From Crossiella cryophila (lineage in GTDB: Bacteria > Actinomycetota > Actinomycetes > Mycobacteriales > Pseudonocardiaceae): a stretch of DNA of 64,000 nucleotides. The number at the start of each line of letters is the position of its first letter. Positions within the stretch are counted from its first letter, which is position 1. A model generated the notes under the pieces. It searched no databases, was not told the origin of the DNA, and saw nothing but the letters and a program-made list of their open reading frames with translations. Made by a program: the position numbers and the translations under genes. The stretch spans positions 2,232,001-2,296,000 of the forward strand of contig NZ_JACHMH010000001.1 of NCBI RefSeq assembly GCF_014204915.1. The letters run 5' to 3'. Below are positions 60,350 through 64,000 of the stretch, one piece after another.

Positions 60350-60615
60350 CCCTGCCCCCCTCGGTAGACCTGCTGGGACAGCGGGGTGAACGGTTCCCGG
60401 CTGAACACCGCCTCCACCGGCAGCCCGAAGACCTCGCAGATCCGGAAGGCCAGATCCAGGCTCGGGTAGTGGTCGCCGCGTTCCAGCGCGCCGATGGTCT
60501 GCGGGTTGACCTCCACCGCCTCGGCCAGCGCGACCCTGGACAGACCCCGTTCGGCGCGCAGCACCGGGAGCCGGTTGTGGATCGGCAGGTCCTTGCCCCG
60601 TCGCACTGGGCTCAC
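60346..60615 (-). CDS. Small XRE (YozG-like) regulator
   Basis: 89 residues, essentially one helix-turn-helix: NRLPVLRAERGLSRVALAEAVEVNPQTIGALERGDHYPSLDLAFRICEVFGLPVEAVF. The GTG at 60615 gives the usual family length; an upstream start at 60657 would add 14 non-conserved residues. It is coupled to the membrane-protein gene and divergent from the ABC operon, which it probably controls. Confidence 0.88.
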   Translation of the reverse strand: MSPVRRGKDLPIHNRLPVLRAERGLSRVALAEAVEVNPQTIGALERGDHYPSLDLAFRICEVFGLPVEAVFSREPFTPLSQQVYRGGQG

Positions 60616-60650
60616 CGGGTAAGTCTGGCACAACCGGCTGGTTGGACAAC

Positions 60651-60680
60651 TTGACAAGCTGTTGGGTTTTTACAACACTT
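60651..60680 (+). promoter_or_regulatory. Promoter region of the NatAB-like operon
   Basis: A perfect -35 box TTGACA (60651-60656) stands 18 bp from ACACTT (60675-60680), just before the ATG at 60687, implying a very short or leaderless transcript. The palindrome CTTGACAAG overlaps the -35 box and could be the XRE operator. Confidence 0.5.
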
Positions 60681-60686
60681 CGCCAC

Positions 60687-61619
60687 ATGAACACATCAGC
60701 AACGGTGGGGGCGGGACCCGGCCTGGAGGTGGACCGGCTCGGCAAGCGCTACGGGGAGCTGCGCGCGCTGGACGGGATGAGCTTCCTGGTGCGGCCCGGT
60801 GAGCTGTTCGGCTTCGTCGGCGGCAACGGCGCCGGCAAGACCACGACCATGCGGATCGTGCTGGGTGTGCTGGCCGCCGACTCCGGACAGGTGCGCTGGG
60901 ACGGGGCGCCGCTGGACTTCGCCGGCCGCCGCCGGATCGGCTACATGCCGGAGGAACGCGGGCTCTACCCGAAGATGAAGGTCGGCGAGCAGCTCACCTA
61001 CCTGGCCCGGCTGCACGGGTTCGGCCCGAAGGCCGCCCGGCGGGAGGTCGAGCAGTGGCTGGAGCGGCTGGGCGTGGCCGAGCGCCGCGACGATGAGGTG
61101 CAGAAGCTCAGCCTTGGCAACCAGCAGCGGGTGCAGCTGGCCGCGGCGCTGGTCTACCGGCCGATGCTGCTGGTGCTGGACGAGCCGTTCTCCGGGCTGG
61201 ACCCGGTGGCGGTGGACGTGCTCAGCGAGGTGCTGCGCGAGCAGTGCGCCCGAGGGGTGCCGGTGCTGTTCTCCAGCCACCAGCTCGACCTGGTGGAGCG
61301 GCTGTGCGACCGGGTGGGCATCGTGCGGCAGGGCCGGATGGTGGCCTGCGGCACCGTCTCCGAGCTGCAGCGGGCCGGTTCGGCCCGGCTGGTGGTGGAC
61401 GCGCCCTCGGCCGATCCCGGTTGGGCGGAACGCATTCCCGGTGTCCGCATTGTGTCCACAGTGGACGGTCAGACCGTGCTGGAACTGGCCGAGGGCGTGG
61501 ACGACCAGGTGGTGCTGCGGGCTGCCCTGCGCACCGGGCCGGTGCGGGGCTTCGGCCGTCACCAGCCGAGCCTGACCGAGACCTACCGGCACATCGTCAC
61601 CGAGGAGGCGAGCGCGTGA
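60687..61619 (+). CDS. NatA-like ABC transporter ATPase
   Basis: 310 residues. Walker A GGNGAGKTTT, Q-loop YMPEERGLYPKM (typical of the NatA/drug-export DrrA group), signature LSLGNQQRVQLAAAL, Walker B LLVLDEPFSGLDP, H-loop FSSHQLDL. The C-terminal ~80 residues form a NatA-type regulatory tail ending SLTETYRHIV. It overlaps the permease start by 4 bp. One GTCCACAGTGGAC copy lies inside it. Confidence 0.93.
   Translation: MNTSATVGAGPGLEVDRLGKRYGELRALDGMSFLVRPGELFGFVGGNGAGKTTTMRIVLGVLAADSGQVRWDGAPLDFAGRRRIGYMPEERGLYPKMKVGEQLTYLARLHGFGPKAARREVEQWLERLGVAERRDDEVQKLSLGNQQRVQLAAALVYRPMLLVLDEPFSGLDPVAVDVLSEVLREQCARGVPVLFSSHQLDLVERLCDRVGIVRQGRMVACGTVSELQRAGSARLVVDAPSADPGWAERIPGVRIVSTVDGQTVLELAEGVDDQVVLRAALRTGPVRGFGRHQPSLTETYRHIVTEEASA
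61454..61466. repeat. GTCCACAGTGGAC dispersed element, copy 4
   Basis: Exact copy in the NatA-like ATPase gene, encoding STVD on the plus strand. A near copy in the other orientation (GTCCACTGTGGAG) lies at 41902-41914, overlapping the ribosome site of the TPR gene. Confidence 0.7.
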
Positions 61620-62764
61620 ACACCCAGCTCGGACCGGCCCGCGGCGCCTGGCTGGTGGCCAGTCGCGAGATCGCCACCCGGATGCGCGGCAAGTCCTTCG
61701 TGCTCGGCACCCTGCTGATGCTGGCCATCGTCGGCGCCCTGGTCGGCTTCGCCGCGCTCGGCGGCGGCACCGAGCGCACCGCGGCGGTCACCGCGCGGAG
61801 CACGCAGGCCGGCGCGGCGTTGCAGGCACAACTACAGGCCACCGGCGGGAAGCTGGCGCTGCGCACGGTGGCCGACGCCGCCGAGGGCGAGCGCCTGGTC
61901 CGCGCGGGCGAGGTGGATGTGTTCCTGGACAGCGGTCCAGGGGTGCGCGCGATCGTGGACAAGGACACCGACAGCGAGCTGCGCGGGGCACTGGACGTGC
62001 TCGCGGTCAAGTCGGTGCTGGACCAGGCCGGGCGGGCGCCGGAACCGGCCCAGGTGCGGGCGCTGACCCCGGCCGATCCGGATCGCGGGTCCCGGCTGGC
62101 GCTGGCCTTCGCCACCGCGATGCTGCTGTACTTCGCCCTGCTCGGCTACGGGATCACGGTGGCCCAGGGCGTGGTGGAGGAGAAGAGCAGCCGGGTGGTC
62201 GAGCTGCTGCTGGCCGCGGTCCGGCCGTGGCAGCTGCTGGCGGGCAAGGTGATCGGCATCGGTCTGGTCGGCCTGGCCCAGCTCGCGCTGGTCACCGGGG
62301 CCGGACTGGTCGCGGCCACCGCCACCGGGTCGGTGTCGCTGCCCAGTGGCACGGTGGGCACGATCACCGCGCTGATCGGCTGGTACCTGCTCGGGTTCAC
62401 CCTCTACGCCACGCTGTTCGCCGCCACCGGCGCGCTGGTCTCCCGCCAGGAGGACATGCAGTCGGTGATCATGCCGGTGATGATGCTGATCGTCATCCCG
62501 ATGGCCGGTGGGCTGCCGCTGTTGCTGCGCAACCCGAACGACCAGCTCGTCGAGTGGGTCTCGCTGCTGCCGCCGTTCGCGCCGATGCTGATGCCGATCC
62601 GCGCGGCGCTGGGCGCGGCCCCGCTGTGGCAGCAGCTGCTGGCCGCCGGGCTGATGCTGCCGGCGATCGGGCTGCTGCTGTGGCTGGGCGGCCGGGTCTA
62701 TGCCAACACCGTGCTGCGGGTGGGGGCGCGCAGCAAACTCACCGAGGCGTTGAGCCGCAGGTGA
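61616..62764 (+). CDS. NatB-like ABC-2 permease
   Basis: 382 residues. One N-terminal helix (KSFVLGTLLMLAIVGALVGFAAL), an extracytoplasmic domain of ~110 residues (ERLVRAGEVDVFLDSGPGVRAIVDKDTD), then five helices containing the NatB motif YGITVAQGVVEEKSSRVVELLL and LVSRQEDMQSVIMPVMML. With the NatA-like ATPase it forms an exporter for ions or small drugs. GTG start; a strong hairpin follows. Confidence 0.92.
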   Translation: MNTQLGPARGAWLVASREIATRMRGKSFVLGTLLMLAIVGALVGFAALGGGTERTAAVTARSTQAGAALQAQLQATGGKLALRTVADAAEGERLVRAGEVDVFLDSGPGVRAIVDKDTDSELRGALDVLAVKSVLDQAGRAPEPAQVRALTPADPDRGSRLALAFATAMLLYFALLGYGITVAQGVVEEKSSRVVELLLAAVRPWQLLAGKVIGIGLVGLAQLALVTGAGLVAATATGSVSLPSGTVGTITALIGWYLLGFTLYATLFAATGALVSRQEDMQSVIMPVMMLIVIPMAGGLPLLLRNPNDQLVEWVSLLPPFAPMLMPIRAALGAAPLWQQLLAAGLMLPAIGLLLWLGGRVYANTVLRVGARSKLTEALSRR

Positions 62765-62770
62765 GTCCGA

Positions 62771-62799
62771 CGCCCCCGGCCCGTTCGCGGCCGGGGGCG
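62771..62799 (+). terminator. Strong hairpin terminator after the ABC operon
   Basis: CGCCCCCGGCC (62771-62781) pairs perfectly with GGCCGGGGGCG (62789-62799) around a 7-nt loop, 6 bp after the permease stop and just before the convergent HD gene stop (62809), so it can serve both. Confidence 0.9.
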
Positions 62800-62808
62800 T
62801 CCTGGTGC

Positions 62809-63381
62809 TCAGCGTCCGCGCCAGGCCAGGGTGGACACGCTCAGCGCGGCCTCGGCGACCCGCCGGGCCGCGTCGGTGCGCAGCGACTGGCGGGAGGAGT
62901 CGATCCAGCCCTGCACCCCTCGGTAGCCGCTTTCCCGGTACTCCACCGCCTGGAACAGGCATTCCAGCTTGTCCGCGTCCTTGGCGCAGTGCGCCTCGGC
63001 GGTGCCAGCCGCCTCGTACTCGTTGACCACCTCCTGCACCGTCTTGCGCGCGGTGTCCGGCAGCGCCGCGGTCTGGTCCGCGGTGATCTGCTCGTTGGAG
63101 GCGGACTGCAGGTAGTCGCGGGCGGTGTGGGTGAGGTCGCCGATCCTGGTCTCCTGGGAGTCGTGCCAGAGCGCGAGTAACGCCGCGCGGGCGGGGTCGG
63201 CGCCTTCCATGGCGGCGAGCATCGTGGCGAGCTGGGCGACCCGCAGGCTGTGCTCGGCGACCGATTCGGGGTCGCGAACGCCGATGTGCCACCAACCAGC
63301 CCGGCGGGTGCGCTTGAGCACCCCCAGCTCGAAGGCGAACTCGGCGACCGCGGCCGCGTCCCGGTCGTGCTTGTCGTTCAC
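62809..63381 (-). CDS. HD-domain phosphohydrolase (YfbR-like)
   Basis: 190 residues. The HD metal ligands are visible: His in DPESVAEHSLRVAQLA, the His-Asp pair in ALWHDSQETRIGDL and a distal Asp in AKDADKLECLFQAVEYRESG. This matches the YfbR-type HD family, whose members hydrolyse nucleoside monophosphates. The GTG at 63381 is the first codon before the conserved region. It lies 50 bp after a gene of the same strand that is cut by the window edge. Confidence 0.88.
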   Translation of the reverse strand: MNDKHDRDAAAVAEFAFELGVLKRTRRAGWWHIGVRDPESVAEHSLRVAQLATMLAAMEGADPARAALLALWHDSQETRIGDLTHTARDYLQSASNEQITADQTAALPDTARKTVQEVVNEYEAAGTAEAHCAKDADKLECLFQAVEYRESGYRGVQGWIDSSRQSLRTDAARRVAEAALSVSTLAWRGR

Positions 63382-63431
63382 TGGCTGACCTCTCTCCTCG
63401 GCAGTCACGTGCCTTGGCCGGACCGGCTGAC

Positions 63432-64000
63432 TCAGCGAGCGGCCAGCCGGATGGCGTAGTCCAGTCCGGTCAGTTCGCGGTGGGCCTGCTTGGCCAGTTC
63501 GGCGTCCTCGCTCATCCCGTCCACCCGTTCCCTGGCCAGCCTGCGCAGGCCGGGGCTGCCGTTGAGCAGCGCCGGGCGGGCCAGCACCAGGGACCAGAGG
63601 CTGTGGATGTTCAGTTCGGCGTGGTCGCTGCCTGGTTGCAGGCGAACGAGGAGGTGGCGCAGCAGGTCTTCGCCGGTCCAGGACCGCACACCCAGTTCGG
63701 TCATGAAGCCGTCGTCGGTCTGCACGTCGTCGACCTCGCCAACCCAGTACGCCCAGTAGTTGAGGTTGGCGATCTCCTGCGCCTCGTTGGTCAGCGCGGT
63801 GCGCACGAAGGCGCGTAACGGGTCCCGGTCGCCGTAGCGGCTCAGTGCGATGGCCGAGGAGCGCACCTCCACCCAGGACGGCACGTGGTCGGTGCGGCCC
63901 GCACTGCGCAGCGCCCGGCGTTGTTCGGTGCCCAGCCACTCCGCGGTGGCCCCCCGGTCGTCGAAGCCGAGCAGGTAGACGGCCTGGCGGCGGAGCAGGG
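63432..64000 (-). CDS. Helical protein of unknown function (5' end beyond window)
   Basis: The frame ending at 63432 remains open to the right edge, giving ~189 C-terminal residues. Visible: LRRQAVYLLGFDDRGATAEWL at the edge, then NEAQEIANLNYWAYWVGEV and DLLRHLLVRLQPGSDHAELNIHSLWSLVLARPALL. The pattern resembles actinobacterial regulators with an N-terminal XRE domain followed by a helical TPR-like body, but the DNA-binding part is not in view. A short frame starting at 63884 is only the tail of this gene. Confidence 0.7.
   Translation of the reverse strand, partial: LLRRQAVYLLGFDDRGATAEWLGTEQRRALRSAGRTDHVPSWVEVRSSAIALSRYGDRDPLRAFVRTALTNEAQEIANLNYWAYWVGEVDDVQTDDGFMTELGVRSWTGEDLLRHLLVRLQPGSDHAELNIHSLWSLVLARPALLNGSPGLRRLARERVDGMSEDAELAKQAHRELTGLDYAIRLAAR

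Overview
The window is a stretch of very GC-rich actinobacterial chromosome. Many GTG starts, stop/start overlaps inside operons, a PE/PPE/EspG-type gene trio, a snapalysin, DUF3618, several TetR and XRE regulators and two tRNAs fit a filamentous actinomycete, most likely Pseudonocardiales. The genus is an inference and cannot be fixed from sequence alone. No rRNA, insertion sequence, integrase, prophage or CRISPR array was seen.

Layout. 1-1759: a TetR regulator (cut by the window edge) divergent from a SnoaL-like protein and an NmrA-like reductase, with twin 10-bp palindromes between them. 1895-4096: a PAS-GGDEF-EAL protein with an eroded EAL half. 4097-5908: a C-rich spacer, a LacI-type operator and a Tat-exported GH28 pectinase. 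5980-7949: alkylation repair (Ada/AlkA fusion plus Ogt). 7867-10062: a minus-strand PE-like/PPE-like/EspG operon without a secretion core. 10260-16739: three TetR genes, an ABC exporter, an SDR with a divergent MmyB-type XRE regulator, and an alpha/beta hydrolase. 16736-20554: KptA, a PPOX-fold protein, a ThuA-like exported protein, an XRE protein and a trypsin-like protease.

20774-33024 is the largest coherent system. A double AraC regulator diverges, across an iron box, from a gapless eight-gene operon: SIP flavoreductase fused to an O-methyltransferase-like domain, lipoprotein, two FecCD permeases, ATPase, Fes-like esterase and two ABC exporter-fold half-transporters. No siderophore synthesis genes are present, which suggests capture, esterolysis and reduction of a foreign catecholate siderophore. 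The two half-transporters have complementary decay of their ATP sites, so a heterodimer would keep one competent site.

33039-46521: tRNA-Arg(CCG), an EphD-like hydrolase-SDR fusion with aberrant codon use, a CDF metal transporter, an orphan DUF4255 (Pvc16-like) gene with a LuxR regulator, a NarL-type two-component pair, a ROK regulator, a structured intergenic RNA candidate ahead of a TPR gene, a snapalysin, a Thr-dehydratase-like enzyme divergent from an Lrp regulator, and a shortened imine-reductase-like gene divergent from a TetR.

46522-64000: a repeat-rich spacer, an unusual tRNA with a UAG anticodon and short variable loop, DUF3618, TetR, a cysteine-synthase-like enzyme with an MFS exporter, GH20 hexosaminidase, an esterase plus aminoacyl-phosphatidylglycerol synthase pair, gamma-glutamyltransferase followed by a long 22-bp-period hairpin that echoes the repeat near the tRNA, an XRE/membrane-protein module divergent from a NatAB-like ABC system, an HD phosphohydrolase and a gene cut by the right edge.
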